Positions 8,171-16,844 of a stretch of 64,000 bases of DNA are shown here, in pieces. Both the position numbers and the translations under genes were made by a program. Origin of the DNA: Kitasatospora setae KM-6054 (GTDB lineage Bacteria; Actinomycetota; Actinomycetes; Streptomycetales; Streptomycetaceae); NCBI RefSeq assembly GCF_000269985.1, contig NC_016109.1, positions 6,661,001 through 6,725,000 on the forward strand, in the 5' to 3' direction. Numbering within the stretch: the stretch's first letter is position 1; each line of letters begins with the position of its first letter. Under the pieces are notes generated by a model, which worked only from the letters and a program-made list of their open reading frames with translations, had not been told where the DNA came from and did not search any database.

Positions 8171-8830
8171 ATGGCCATCCGCGTGCTGCTCGCCGACGAC
8201 CAGGAGATGGTCCGCCGCGGCATGCGGCGGATCCTGGAGACCCAACCGGACCTGGAGGTCGTCGGCGAGGCCGCCGACGGCGTCGGCGCGGTCGAGGCCG
8301 CTCGGCTGCTGCGCCCCGACGTCGCGCTGGTGGACGTCCGGATGCCCCGGATGGACGGGCTGGAGGTGGTCCGGCGGCTGGCCGGCCCCGGAGCGGCGGC
8401 ACCGACCAGGGTCGTCGTGGTCACCACCTTCGACCTCGACGAGTACGTCTACCCGGCGCTGCGCCACGGCGCCTCCGGCTTCCTGCTCAAACGCTCCGGC
8501 CCGGCCCTGCTGGTCGAGGCGGTCCGGGCGGCGCACGCCGGCGACAGCCTGATCAGCCCGTCCGTCACGGTGCGGCTGCTGCGGCACGTCACCGGCCGCG
8601 CCCCGGCGGCGTCCGGCCCCGGGCTGCTGGAGCCGCTGACCCGACGCGAGCGGGAGGTCGCCGGGAAGGTCGCGGAGGGCAGGACCAACGCCGACATCGC
8701 CGGGGAGCTGTTCATCTCGGCGGGCACGGTGAAGACCCATGTCGCCAGCATCCAGCGCAAGTTGGGCGTCCGGAACCGGGTCGGCATCGCGATGCGCGCC
8801 TTCGAGCTCGGCTACGCGCCGGGCGACTGA
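8171..8830 (+). CDS. NarL/FixJ-family response regulator
   Basis: 219 residues from ATG 8171. The receiver domain has LLADDQEMVRRG (acidic pair), phospho-acceptor Asp in VALVDVRMPRMDG (about residue 54), VVVTTFDLDEYV and the conserved Lys in GFLLKRSG. The LuxR-type DNA-binding domain begins LTRREREVAGKVAEGRTNADIA and ends with TVKTHVASIQRKLGVRNRV. The likely partner is the histidine kinase at 10113-11363, separated by one opposite-strand gene, and the likely targets include the ABC exporter behind that kinase. A perfect BxlR-type palindrome 47 bp upstream hints that sugar control may reach this gene. Confidence 0.92.
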   Translation: MAIRVLLADDQEMVRRGMRRILETQPDLEVVGEAADGVGAVEAARLLRPDVALVDVRMPRMDGLEVVRRLAGPGAAAPTRVVVVTTFDLDEYVYPALRHGASGFLLKRSGPALLVEAVRAAHAGDSLISPSVTVRLLRHVTGRAPAASGPGLLEPLTRREREVAGKVAEGRTNADIAGELFISAGTVKTHVASIQRKLGVRNRVGIAMRAFELGYAPGD

Positions 8831-8861
8831 CGGTCGTTGGCGACCTACGGTCGACGGCCCG

Positions 8862-9995
8862 TCAGGAACTCAGGGTGAGGCTCCAGTCGTGGTTCGCCCG
8901 GACCCGGAACAGCCCCGGCCCCGGGAGCTCCCCGACCAGGTCGCAGGTGCCCTTCCCGCCGACCGCGCGCTCCCCGGGCCCGAACCCGTCGGTCAGCCGC
9001 TCGATCCAGCACGATCCGCTGCCCCGGTGGCTGAACCGGATCCCGGCCGGCCCGCCCTCGTAGCGGAAGACGTACCGCCCCTTGAAGGACAGGCCCCGCT
9101 CCAGCACCGGCACGTGCTCCGGCGTCTGCAGCCACAGCTGCCACGGCCCGCGCTTCTCCACCCGCAGCCGGACGTGCGCCTCGCCGTCCGGCGGCAGCAC
9201 CACCACCGTCCGCCCCAGCGCGTGCGCCATCAGCAGCCCCCCGCCGCCGGGCCCGCCCAGCCGGTGCACCTCGCCCTCGTACGACGACCGGACCACCAGC
9301 AGCGCGGGCCCGGCCGGATCGGGACGGTGCAGCCTGACCTCGCGCGGGCCCTTCCCGTCGGCGCGGTACGCCGTCCGGGTGCCGGGCGGCGGGGTCCTGT
9401 ACGGCCGCCAGCCGGGGGCGGCGGGGGCCGTGGCGGGGGCTGTGGCGGGGGCCGGGTGGGCGCGTACCGGGCGTACCGGGCGGGTCGGGCGGGTCGGGCG
9501 CCGGTCGGTGACGGGCGGCAGCCCGTCGGAGAGCCGGGCGGCGTCCGCCGCGCAGACCGGCACCGGGCGGGGCACGCCGCCGGGCGGCGCCCACCGGAAC
9601 TCGGTGGTGGCCGGGCCGTGGCGCGGGTCGAAGAAGCACGGCGGACGGCGGTCCGGCACCGGCCGGCCCGCCCGCCGGGCCTCGGCGCGGGCGAGCGCCG
9701 ACCGCCCCTCGTCCAGGGCGCGCAGCACGTCGGCGGCGTCCTCGCGGTTCCGGTCGCCGACGAAGTCCCGCTTGGCGCGCTCGTAGGCGTCCAGGGCGCG
9801 GCCGTAGTCGGCGAGCGCGTCCCCGGCTGCGGCCTGCCCGGCCGTCGTCTGCCCGGCCGGGGGAGTGGAGCCGAGTTCGTAGCGGGCCAGCGCCTCGCCG
9901 AAAGCGGTGATCTCGGCGTCCACCTGGGCGAGTTCGTCCGCGCGGCGCCGCCGGAGGAGTCCCAGGAAGCCCCGCCCGCGACCGTCGCCCCCCAC
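8862..9995 (-). CDS. Uncharacterised protein with helical N-terminus and beta-rich C-terminal domain
   Basis: 377 residues from GTG 9995, which has GAGGGGGAC about 7 nt upstream. No signal peptide or membrane segment. Residues ~10-110 are helical and charged (ADELAQVDAEITAFGEALARYE, then ALDAYERAKRDFVGD and ALDEGRSALARAEARRAG), suggesting a coiled coil like those in domain-of-unknown-function proteins that pair with phospho-signalling. A Pro/Ala/Arg linker with PTRPTRPVRPVRAHPAPAT follows. The C-terminal ~140 residues alternate hydrophobic strands and end with NHDWSLTLS, resembling a beta-sandwich that senses or binds a ligand. It lies inside the HK/RR locus on the opposite strand, divergent from the kinase. 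I do not recognise the family. Confidence 0.6.
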   Translation of the reverse strand: MGGDGRGRGFLGLLRRRRADELAQVDAEITAFGEALARYELGSTPPAGQTTAGQAAAGDALADYGRALDAYERAKRDFVGDRNREDAADVLRALDEGRSALARAEARRAGRPVPDRRPPCFFDPRHGPATTEFRWAPPGGVPRPVPVCAADAARLSDGLPPVTDRRPTRPTRPVRPVRAHPAPATAPATAPAAPGWRPYRTPPPGTRTAYRADGKGPREVRLHRPDPAGPALLVVRSSYEGEVHRLGGPGGGGLLMAHALGRTVVVLPPDGEAHVRLRVEKRGPWQLWLQTPEHVPVLERGLSFKGRYVFRYEGGPAGIRFSHRGSGSCWIERLTDGFGPGERAVGGKGTCDLVGELPGPGLFRVRANHDWSLTLSS

Positions 9996-10112
9996 GTGCC
10001 GTCCCCCTCGCCGTACCGTCCGGTGTCCCTCGGACCGGATCCTAGCCAGTGGGCGGACGGAGGACCGTCGGTGGGCGGACAGCCGGTGCACCCGCTGCAT
10101 AGGCTCGGCCCC

Positions 10113-11363
10113 GTGCAGAGTGAACAGGCGGGGAGGGACGGGCGGGCGGAGCGGCCCGAGCGGCTGCGCCGGCTGCGCCGGGTGTGCTGCGGGCTGCTGG
10201 CGGCCGGGCTGGTGTTCCTGGCGCTGCTGGCCCCGCCGGGGGCGCGGGCCGGGGCGCTGCTGGTGGCCGGGCTGGCCGGGCTGGCGGTGACGGCGGCAGC
10301 ACTGCGGCGGCCGTGGCGGCGGTGCGGCCCGGCCGGCCCGGCGGGCCTGGTCGCGCTCCTCTCGCTGGCCGTCGACGCGGGCTACTTCGGGCCGCGCGGA
10401 CTGGTGCTGCTCTGGCTGCCGTTCGAGTACGCGGCGCTGCTGGTGCTGGCCGGGCGGACGGTCCGGCGGTCCGCCGCGCGGCGGGCCGCGTTCGCGGCGG
10501 CGGCGGTGGTGCTCGCCGCGCTCGCGCTGCCGCTGCGCTTCACCGTCCGGCTGCCGCAGGCCGTCCTCGGGACGTCGGTCGTCGCGGCGGCCGCCGCCGC
10601 GCTGCCGGTGGCCGTCGCGATCGGCACCGGACTCCACCTGCGGCGCCAGGACGAGCGGCAGGCCCGCGCGGTCCGGCTGGCCCGCCGCGAGCAGCGCCTC
10701 GAAGTCGCCCGCGACCTGCACGACTTCGTCGCGCACGAGGTGACCGGCATCCTGCTGGAGGTGCAGGCCGCGCAGTTCTCCGGCTACGACGAGCGGCAGA
10801 CCGGCGAACTGCTGGCCCGACTGGAGGCGGCCGGCACCCGGGCCCTCGACTCGATGGACCACACCCTGCGCACCCTGCGCGAACGGGAGACACCCGGCGC
10901 CGGGCCCGGACTGGCCGAACTCCCGGCGCTGGTCGACCGGTTCCGCGCCGCCGGCCCGGCCGACACCGTCCTCACCCTCACCACACCCGAACCGGGAACC
11001 GCCGACACCGTCCCGCCCGAGACCGGCGACACCGCGTACCGGGTCGTCCTGGAGGCACTCACCAACATCCGCCGCCACGCCGCCCGGGCCGGACACCTGC
11101 ACGTCGAAGTGACCCGGACCGGAGACCCCGCCGTCCTCCGGGTCACCGTCACCGACAGCGGCGGACGCGACCCCGCCGCCACCCCGCCCCGCCGACCGGG
11201 CGAGGGCGGCACCGGCCTGGCCGCCCTCGCGGCCCGCGTCCACGCCCTCGGCGGCACCCTGACGGCCGGCCCGCACACCGCGACCGCCACACCCGGCCGC
11301 CCCGGCGCCTCCGGCGCGGGCTGGCGGGTCCGGGCCGAACTGCCGCTGCACGACGGGCCCTGA
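10113..11363 (+). CDS. Sensor histidine kinase (NarL-partner type)
   Basis: 416 residues from GTG 10113. The N-terminal ~170 residues hold about five hydrophobic segments (GLLAAGLVFLALLAPPG, GALLVAGLAGLAVTAAAL, LVLLWLPFEYAALLVLAG and others), so it is membrane-anchored with little extracellular loop. HisKA_3 dimerisation: RLEVARDLHDFVAHEVTGIL with the phosphorylated His in RDLHD. The ATPase domain has N box YRVVLEALTNIRRHA, TVTDSGG and GGTGLAALAARVHALGG. It should phosphorylate the NarL regulator at 8171-8830 and is 255 nt upstream of an ABC ATPase/permease pair, a common arrangement for drug or cell-envelope stress exporters. Confidence 0.9.
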   Translation: MQSEQAGRDGRAERPERLRRLRRVCCGLLAAGLVFLALLAPPGARAGALLVAGLAGLAVTAAALRRPWRRCGPAGPAGLVALLSLAVDAGYFGPRGLVLLWLPFEYAALLVLAGRTVRRSAARRAAFAAAAVVLAALALPLRFTVRLPQAVLGTSVVAAAAAALPVAVAIGTGLHLRRQDERQARAVRLARREQRLEVARDLHDFVAHEVTGILLEVQAAQFSGYDERQTGELLARLEAAGTRALDSMDHTLRTLRERETPGAGPGLAELPALVDRFRAAGPADTVLTLTTPEPGTADTVPPETGDTAYRVVLEALTNIRRHAARAGHLHVEVTRTGDPAVLRVTVTDSGGRDPAATPPRRPGEGGTGLAALAARVHALGGTLTAGPHTATATPGRPGASGAGWRVRAELPLHDGP

Positions 11364-11528
11364 GCCGCCGGGGCCGGACCGAACCGCCCCCGCACGACGG
11401 GCCACGGCCACGGCCACGGTCACGGTCACCGGCGCTCAGGCGTTCGGCCTGCGCCGTGACCGCCGTGACCGCCGTGGCCGTTGTGACCGCCGGTGCGGCC
11501 GTCGCGGGTCCGTCGCGGGTCCGCCGAT

Positions 11529-11546
11529 ATCTGCCGAACGGCAGAT
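11529..11546. promoter_or_regulatory. 18-bp perfect inverted repeat upstream of ABC exporter
   Basis: ATCTGCCG (11529-11536) and CGGCAGAT (11539-11546) flank AA, 72 bp before the ABC ATPase start. It is AT-richer than its surroundings. Symmetric half-sites suit a dimeric regulator such as the NarL protein encoded upstream; the binding protein is inferred. The rest of the 254-bp gap contains GC-rich short repeats (CACGGC, GACCGC) and no gene. Confidence 0.5.
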
Positions 11547-11617
11547 GGCAGCGCGCCCCCGATCGGCGAGGCTCGTGGTCCGGGGCGCGCACGGGCGCAC
11601 GGGCGGAGAGGGAGGCC

Positions 11618-12532
11618 ATGCTCGAACTGATCGACGTCACCCAGGTGTACCGGGGCGGCAGGCACGCCGTCGGCGGGGTCAGCCTGCGGCTGGGGCCCGG
11701 GATGCTGGGGCTGCTCGGCCCGAACGGGGCGGGGAAGTCCTCGTTGATGCGGATCGTCGCGACGGTGACCCGGCCGACCGGTGGCGGGCTCCGCTACCGG
11801 GGGGCCGACGCGGTGGCCGAGCCGGAGCCGTTGCGCCGCGAACTCGGCTACCTGCCACAGGACTTCGGCGTCTACCCGAATCTCACGGCGCGCGAGTTCC
11901 TGGCCTACCTGGCGGCCGCCAAGGGCCTGTCCGGGCGTTCGGCGCGGGCCCGGATCGACGAACTGCTGCACCTGGTCAACCTCACCGAGGCGGTGCGGCG
12001 CCCGCTCGGCGCGTACTCGGGCGGCATGCTCCGCCGGGTCGGCATCGCGCAGGCGCTGCTCGCCGACCCGAAGGTGATCGTGGTGGACGAGCCGACCGCC
12101 GGGCTCGACCCGGAGGAGCGGGTGCGCTTCCGCAACCTGCTGAGCGAACTCGCCGTCGACCGCGCGGTGTTGCTCTCCACCCACATCGTCTCGGACGTCG
12201 AGTCGGTCGCCGCCGACATCGCCGTGCTGGCGGGCGGCCGGCTGCTCCGCCGGGGCACACCCGAGGAGTTGTGCCGGGAGGCGGCCGGACGGGTCTGGGA
12301 GCTGACCGTCGCCTCGGCCCAACTCCCGGACGTCCAGGGCAGGTTCGCGATCAGCCGGATGGTGCGCGGCACGGACGGGGTGCGCCTGCGGCTGCTCGCC
12401 GACCACCCGCCCGCGCCCGGGGCCGTCGCCGTCGCGCCGGACCTGGAGGACGCGTACCTCGCCCTCGTCCACCAGAGCCGGAGTCAGAGCCGGAGTCAGA
12501 GCCGGAGCCAGGGTGCGGAGGTGGCGCGGTGA
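11618..12532 (+). CDS. ABC transporter ATP-binding protein
   Basis: 304 residues from ATG 11618, with GAGAGGGAGG upstream. Walker A GPNGAGKSS, Q-loop GYLPQDFG, signature YSGGMLRRVGIAQ, Walker B VIVVDEPTAGLDPEE and H-loop LLSTHIVSDVE are all present. It is the DrrA/CcmA-like exporter class. The C-terminus ends in three copies of an Ser-Arg-Ser-Gln repeat (12-bp DNA repeats at 12472-12516), an odd low-complexity tail. The stop overlaps the permease start (GTGA). The upstream HK/RR pair suggests inducible efflux. Confidence 0.93.
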   Translation: MLELIDVTQVYRGGRHAVGGVSLRLGPGMLGLLGPNGAGKSSLMRIVATVTRPTGGGLRYRGADAVAEPEPLRRELGYLPQDFGVYPNLTAREFLAYLAAAKGLSGRSARARIDELLHLVNLTEAVRRPLGAYSGGMLRRVGIAQALLADPKVIVVDEPTAGLDPEERVRFRNLLSELAVDRAVLLSTHIVSDVESVAADIAVLAGGRLLRRGTPEELCREAAGRVWELTVASAQLPDVQGRFAISRMVRGTDGVRLRLLADHPPAPGAVAVAPDLEDAYLALVHQSRSQSRSQSRSQGAEVAR

Positions 12533-14154
12533 ACGCCCGCACACTGGCCGGGCTGGCGCTCGGCGACTTCCGCGACCGGGCGCGCCGCCCGGTGTACGCG
12601 GTGATCCTGCTCGCCGCCGTCGGGCTCGGCTGCCTCGCGGTGCCGGCCGCCGACAGCAGCTGGGTGATCCTGGACGTCGGCGGCCACCGCGGCACCTACA
12701 ACAGCGCCTACGTCGGCACCGCCACCGCCCTCGCGGGCGCGCTCTGGCTCACCGTCGGCGGCTTCTACGCCGTCCGCGGCGCGATCGTCCGGGACGGGAC
12801 CACCCGGGTCGGCCAGGTGCTGGCCGCGACGCCGCTGCGCACGCCCGGCTACCTGTTCGCGAAGTTCCTGGCCAACCTGGCGGTGCTCGGCTCGATGCTC
12901 GCCGTGCTGGCCGGTACCGCGCTGGTGCTGCAACTCGTCCGGGGCGAGGACCGGGCGGTCCACCCGGTGGCCCTGCTCGGGCCGTTCGTGCTGCTCGCGC
13001 TGCCGCCGGTGGCGCTCACGGCGGCGCTCGCCGTGCTGTTCGAGACGGTGCGGCCGCTGCGGGCCGGGCTCGGCAACGTCGTCTGGTTCGTCGTCGCGCT
13101 GCCGGCCGTGATCGGCGGGCAGTCCGGGTCCGCGCCGCTCGGCGGCCTCGGCGTCGGGCAGGCCGCGCGCTCGCTGGAGGCCGCCCTGGCCGCACGCCGA
13201 CCACCGTCCACCGAAGGCGGGTTCAGCCTCGGCCTGACCCAGGTGCCGCACCCGCTCGACCCGTTCCGCTGGGACGGTTTCGCCGCCACCGGGGGCTTCC
13301 TGCGCGACCGGCTGCTGCTCCTGCTGCTGGCGGCGGCCGTCGCGCTGCTGCCCGCGCTCTGGTTCCGCCGGATCGCGCCGGACCCCGCGCTCCCGCTCAC
13401 CCCCGCCCGCCGCGCCGCCGACCCCGTGCCCGCCGCACCCGCACCCGCACCCGCACCCGCACCCGCCGCACCGCCGCGCTGGACCGCCGGCCCGCCCAAC
13501 GGCCTGCGGCCGGCCGAAGCGCGGACGGCCGGGGCACGGACGGCCGGGGCGTTCGGGCGGCTGTTCGCGGGCGAGGCGCGGATCCTGGTGCAGGGCGTCC
13601 CCCGCTGGTGGTGGCCGGTCGCGGGCGGGCTCGCCGCCGTCGGCCTCGCGGTGCCGCTGCCCGCCGCGACCGGGCTGCTGCTGCCGCTGGGGTGGCTGTG
13701 GCCGGTGCTGCTCTGGTCCCGCCTGGGCAGCCAGCGGGTCGAGCACGGCCTGGAGGGGCTGTTGGCCGCGTACCCGGCCCCGCGCCGCCGCCTGCTCGCC
13801 GAGTGGACGGCCGGCCTGGCCCTCACCGCCCTGGCCGGTCTCGCCCCGCTGCTGCGGCTGCTCGTGGCGGGCGACGGCCCGGGCCTCGCGCACTGGGCGG
13901 CCGGCGCCCTGCTCGTCCCCTCGCTCGCCCTGGCGCTGGGCACGCTGAGCCGCGGCCACCGCCTCTTCCAGGCGCTCTACCTCCCGCTCTGGTACCTCCT
14001 GGTCAACCGCGTCGCCGCCCTGGACTTCATGGGCGCCGTCCGCACCGCCGGCCGCCCGGCGGGCCCCCACCCGCTGCTGGTCACGGCGCTGGCCGCCGCG
14101 CTGCTCGCCGCGTCCTTCGCGGTGGCGGCGGCCCGGCGCGGCGTCAAGGAGTAA
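12529..14154 (+). CDS. ABC transporter permease (two-module membrane protein)
   Basis: 541 residues from GTG 12529 in a 4-nt overlap with the ATPase gene. Roughly ten to twelve hydrophobic segments occur in two blocks: about residues 18-290 (for example VYAVILLAAVGLGCLAV and LLLLLLAAAVALLPALWF) and about 360-540. They are separated by an Ala/Pro linker containing repeated AP dipeptides encoded by CACCCG repeats (about 13437-13470). DNA between the blocks also repeats a RTAGA element. It forms the channel for the preceding ATPase. Substrate unknown; the pairing is certain from the overlap. Confidence 0.85.
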   Translation: MNARTLAGLALGDFRDRARRPVYAVILLAAVGLGCLAVPAADSSWVILDVGGHRGTYNSAYVGTATALAGALWLTVGGFYAVRGAIVRDGTTRVGQVLAATPLRTPGYLFAKFLANLAVLGSMLAVLAGTALVLQLVRGEDRAVHPVALLGPFVLLALPPVALTAALAVLFETVRPLRAGLGNVVWFVVALPAVIGGQSGSAPLGGLGVGQAARSLEAALAARRPPSTEGGFSLGLTQVPHPLDPFRWDGFAATGGFLRDRLLLLLLAAAVALLPALWFRRIAPDPALPLTPARRAADPVPAAPAPAPAPAPAAPPRWTAGPPNGLRPAEARTAGARTAGAFGRLFAGEARILVQGVPRWWWPVAGGLAAVGLAVPLPAATGLLLPLGWLWPVLLWSRLGSQRVEHGLEGLLAAYPAPRRRLLAEWTAGLALTALAGLAPLLRLLVAGDGPGLAHWAAGALLVPSLALALGTLSRGHRLFQALYLPLWYLLVNRVAALDFMGAVRTAGRPAGPHPLLVTALAAALLAASFAVAAARRGVKE

Positions 14155-14301
14155 CCGGGGCAGGGGAGTTCGGGCCGGCCGTCGGCGGGTTCCGCGTCGT
14201 TGCGGGCCGACGGCCGACCGGCCCCGGGTGGGGCGCCGTCGGGTGGGCGGGGAAGCGGGGGCCGCCGGCCCGGCGGAGTGGGTGGGTGGGTGGATGGGGG
14301 A

Positions 14302-15552
14302 TCAGGCCAGGCGGTCGGTGAAGGGGTTGCCGAACTTGCCGGTGGGGTCGAGTTCCCGGCGCAGGGCCAGGAAGTCGGGGAGCCGCGGGTAGGCGGCGGT
14401 GGTGGCGGCGCGGTCGGCGAGGGTGACCTTTCCCCAGTGCGGGCGGCCGCCGAGGGGGAGCAGGGCGCGTTCGACGGCGGCGAGGGCCGGGGTGACGGTG
14501 GCGGGGTCGGGTTTCCAGGTGAAGTGGAGGGCGAGCGAGTCGCGGCCGTACGCGGGGCTCAGCCAGAGGTCGTCGGCGGCGACCGTGCGGACCTCGGAGA
14601 TGTGCAGGGCGGGGGCCAGCCGGGTGCCGAGGGCGCGCAGTGCGGTGATCGCGGCGGTGGCGGCCGTCCGTGGCAGCAGGTACTCGGACTGCAGTTCGGC
14701 GCCGCTGCTCGGGGTGAACTCGGGGCGGAAGTGCGGCAGTCGCCGGTGCCAGCGGCCGGGGGTGCCGAGCTGCCGGGTGCAGTGGTCGGCGGGCATCCCG
14801 GGGACGGGGTGTTCGGGGGCGGTGGCGGGGCGGGCGCCCGGGACGGTGGCGGCGGGGCGGCCGTCGTCGAGCTGCTTGACCCAGACCCGGCCGGTGTCCG
14901 AGCCCCAGTCGGTGAACAGGCTGACGCTCCAGCCGGCGGCGTGCACCTCGTCCAGGCGGGCGGCGTACTCGGCGAGCGGCAGGCCGAGGTGGACGTACTG
15001 CCGCAGGCGGTACGCGGGGAGGACGTCGAGGGTGAGCGCGGTGGCGATGCCGAGCGCGCCGAGGTGGACGACCGCGCCGGGGTGGGACAGGACGCGGGTC
15101 TCGCCGTCGGGTCCGAGCAGTTCCAGCGAGCGGACGGCGGCGGCCAGCGAGCGGTGGGCGTCGCCGGAGCCGTGGGTGCCGGTGGCGGTCGCGCCGGCCA
15201 CCGAGATGTGCGGCAGCGAGGCCAGGTTGGCGAGGGCGAGGCCGGCCGCGTCCAGGGCGGCGGCGAGTTCCGCGTAGCGGGTGGCGGCGGAGACGGTGAC
15301 GGTGCGGCGGTCGGGGGCGATCTCGATCCGGGTCGGCAGGTCGTCCAGCAGGACCAGGTCGCCGTCGGTGTCGGCGACCGGGCTGAACGAGTGCCCGCTG
15401 CCGAGCGCCCGGATCCGCTCGCTGCGGCGGACCAGCTCCCGCAGTTCGTCGAGGGCGCGCGGCCGGTGGACTGCGCGGGCGCCGAAGACCAGGTTGCCCG
15501 CCCAGTTGGTCAGCGGTCCGGGGGTCGGCCGTCCGGTGCCGGTGGAGGTCAT
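14302..15552 (-). CDS. aldO: Alditol oxidase (AldO-like, FAD)
   Basis: 416 residues from ATG 15552, with GGAGG 8 nt upstream; the open frame extends 16 codons further but without a ribosome site. TNWAGN, GSGHSF (His for covalent FAD in AldO), SLPHISVAGA, GTHGSGDAHRSL, FTPSSGAELQSEYLLPR, EVRTVAADDLWLSPAYGRD and GGRPHWGKV all match the vanillyl-alcohol-oxidase-type flavoprotein AldO of Streptomyces, which oxidises the terminal alcohol of xylitol, sorbitol and other polyols to the aldose with O2. Its location next to the xylobiose system, plus a CGAAAGTTTCG operator upstream, suggests use of xylan-derived polyol. A TTGCCG-17-TAATTT promoter is visible. Confidence 0.88.
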   Translation of the reverse strand: MTSTGTGRPTPGPLTNWAGNLVFGARAVHRPRALDELRELVRRSERIRALGSGHSFSPVADTDGDLVLLDDLPTRIEIAPDRRTVTVSAATRYAELAAALDAAGLALANLASLPHISVAGATATGTHGSGDAHRSLAAAVRSLELLGPDGETRVLSHPGAVVHLGALGIATALTLDVLPAYRLRQYVHLGLPLAEYAARLDEVHAAGWSVSLFTDWGSDTGRVWVKQLDDGRPAATVPGARPATAPEHPVPGMPADHCTRQLGTPGRWHRRLPHFRPEFTPSSGAELQSEYLLPRTAATAAITALRALGTRLAPALHISEVRTVAADDLWLSPAYGRDSLALHFTWKPDPATVTPALAAVERALLPLGGRPHWGKVTLADRAATTAAYPRLPDFLALRRELDPTGKFGNPFTDRLA

Positions 15553-15598
15553 CGGCGCACCTCCAGGGGCTCGAAGTCCATTTGCAAGGTCGAGAGAC

Positions 15599-15651
15599 AA
15601 ATTAGTTCACGAAGGGGACGGCGGCAAGGGCCGAGACGGCCGAAAGTTTCG
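15599..15651 (-). promoter_or_regulatory. aldO promoter with BxlR-type operator
   Basis: On the minus strand, -35 TTGCCG (15627-15622) and -10 TAATTT (15604-15599) are 17 bp apart, about 47 bp before the aldO ATG. A perfect CGAAAGTTTCG palindrome occupies 15641-15651, 14-24 bp upstream of the -35. It lies downstream of the bxlR stop codon, so it can only serve aldO or readthrough control. Confidence 0.55.
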
Positions 15652-15667
15652 GGAGCGCCCGCGCCCC

Positions 15668-16690
15668 TCACCGGCGGCCCGGTGCCGCCGTGCTGGAGCG
15701 CACCACCAGCGTGGTGGACAGCTCCAGCCGGGTCGGCGCGGTGGGGGGCTCGCCGCCGCGCAGGGCGAGGACCAGCCGGGTGGCCTGCTCGGCCATCTCG
15801 CGCAGCGGCTGCCGGACGGTGGTCAGCGCGGGGCTGGTCCACTGGGCGAGGTCGAGGTCGTCGTAGCCGACCACGGAGAGGTCCTCGGGGACGCGCAGGC
15901 CGTGCAGCCGGGCGGCCTCCATGACGCCGAGGGCCTGCAGGTCGCTGCCGGCGAAGATCGCGGTGGGGCGGTCGGGGAGGGCCAGCAGCCGCTTGGCGCG
16001 GGCGAGTCCGCCCTCGGCGTGGAAGTCGCCGTAGGCGATCAGGTCCGGGTCGGCGCCGAGTCCGGCCATGGCCAGCGCGGAGCGGTAGCCGTCGAGCCGG
16101 GCGTGTGCGCAGAGGGTGTCCTCGGGGCCGGTGACGATGCCGATCCGGCGGTGGCCGAGCTCGATCAGGTGCCGGGTGGCGGCCAGGCCGCCGGCCCAGT
16201 TGGCGGAGCCGACCGAGGGGACGTCCGGGTCGGGGTTGCCGGCCGGGTCGATGATGACGAACGGGATGGAGCGGGCCCGGAGTTGGCGCTTGAGCTCGGG
16301 CGGCAGGCCGGAGAGGACGAGCACCACGCCGAGCGGCCGCCGGCGCAGCACGGCGTCGATCCAGCCGGGTCCGGGGGCGCGCCGGGAGCCGCTGTGCGCG
16401 ACCACGACCGCGGCGCCGTGCTCGTCGGCGACGGTCTCGACGCCGCGCAGCAGTTCCATCGCCCAGAGGCTGTCGAGTTCGTGGAAGACGATCTCGATCA
16501 GCGGCGCCTCGCCGCCGCGGGCGCCGCGCTGGTAGTCGTGCGCGCGCAGGATCCGCTCGACCCGGTCCCGGGTGGCGGCCGAGACGTCGGTACGTCCGTT
16601 GAGGACCTTCGAAACCGTCGAAACGGAGATTTCGGCCTCCCGTGCGATGTCCGCAAGGGTGGCTCGTCCCAGTTCATCGCCCTTTTCCAT
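15668..16690 (-). CDS. bxlR: LacI-family transcriptional regulator (BxlR-like)
   Basis: 340 residues if started at ATG 16690; an in-frame GTG at 16708 is possible and neither has a strong ribosome site. The helix-turn-helix [28 protein letters not shown] is classical LacI. The periplasmic-binding-like core follows ([80 protein letters not shown]). It is divergent from the BxlE-like lipoprotein gene, the same context as BxlR in streptomycetes, which represses xylobiose uptake genes at CGAA-N-TTCG sites. Xylobiose or xylose as inducer is inferred from context. Confidence 0.82.
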   Translation of the reverse strand: MEKGDELGRATLADIAREAEISVSTVSKVLNGRTDVSAATRDRVERILRAHDYQRGARGGEAPLIEIVFHELDSLWAMELLRGVETVADEHGAAVVVAHSGSRRAPGPGWIDAVLRRRPLGVVLVLSGLPPELKRQLRARSIPFVIIDPAGNPDPDVPSVGSANWAGGLAATRHLIELGHRRIGIVTGPEDTLCAHARLDGYRSALAMAGLGADPDLIAYGDFHAEGGLARAKRLLALPDRPTAIFAGSDLQALGVMEAARLHGLRVPEDLSVVGYDDLDLAQWTSPALTTVRQPLREMAEQATRLVLALRGGEPPTAPTRLELSTTLVVRSSTAAPGRR

Positions 16691-16762
16691 GCGCGCAGCA
16701 TAGGGCACGGCGGGTGGGCCGAGCGGCTCGGATCACGCTTCAGTAACCCTCGCGACGGGGGG

Positions 16763-16835
16763 TTGACCCGAAACACGCTCGCAACTTAGCGTCCCGGCCA
16801 GGCATTGATTTCGAGACTCGGCTCGAAACTTTAGG
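16763..16835 (+). promoter_or_regulatory. bxlE promoter and operators
   Basis: TTGACC (16763-16768), an 18-bp spacer and TAGCGT (16787-16792) form a good promoter. Downstream, TTTCGAG (16810-16816) and CTCGAAA (16823-16829) form a perfect 7-bp inverted repeat with a 6-bp spacer. CGAAACTTTAG (16825-16835), a 9/11-type match to the palindrome found before aldO and near the xylanase, overlaps its right half. Sites just after the start point suit repression by the divergent LacI protein. Confidence 0.6.
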
Positions 16836-16844
16836 AGACTCCTG

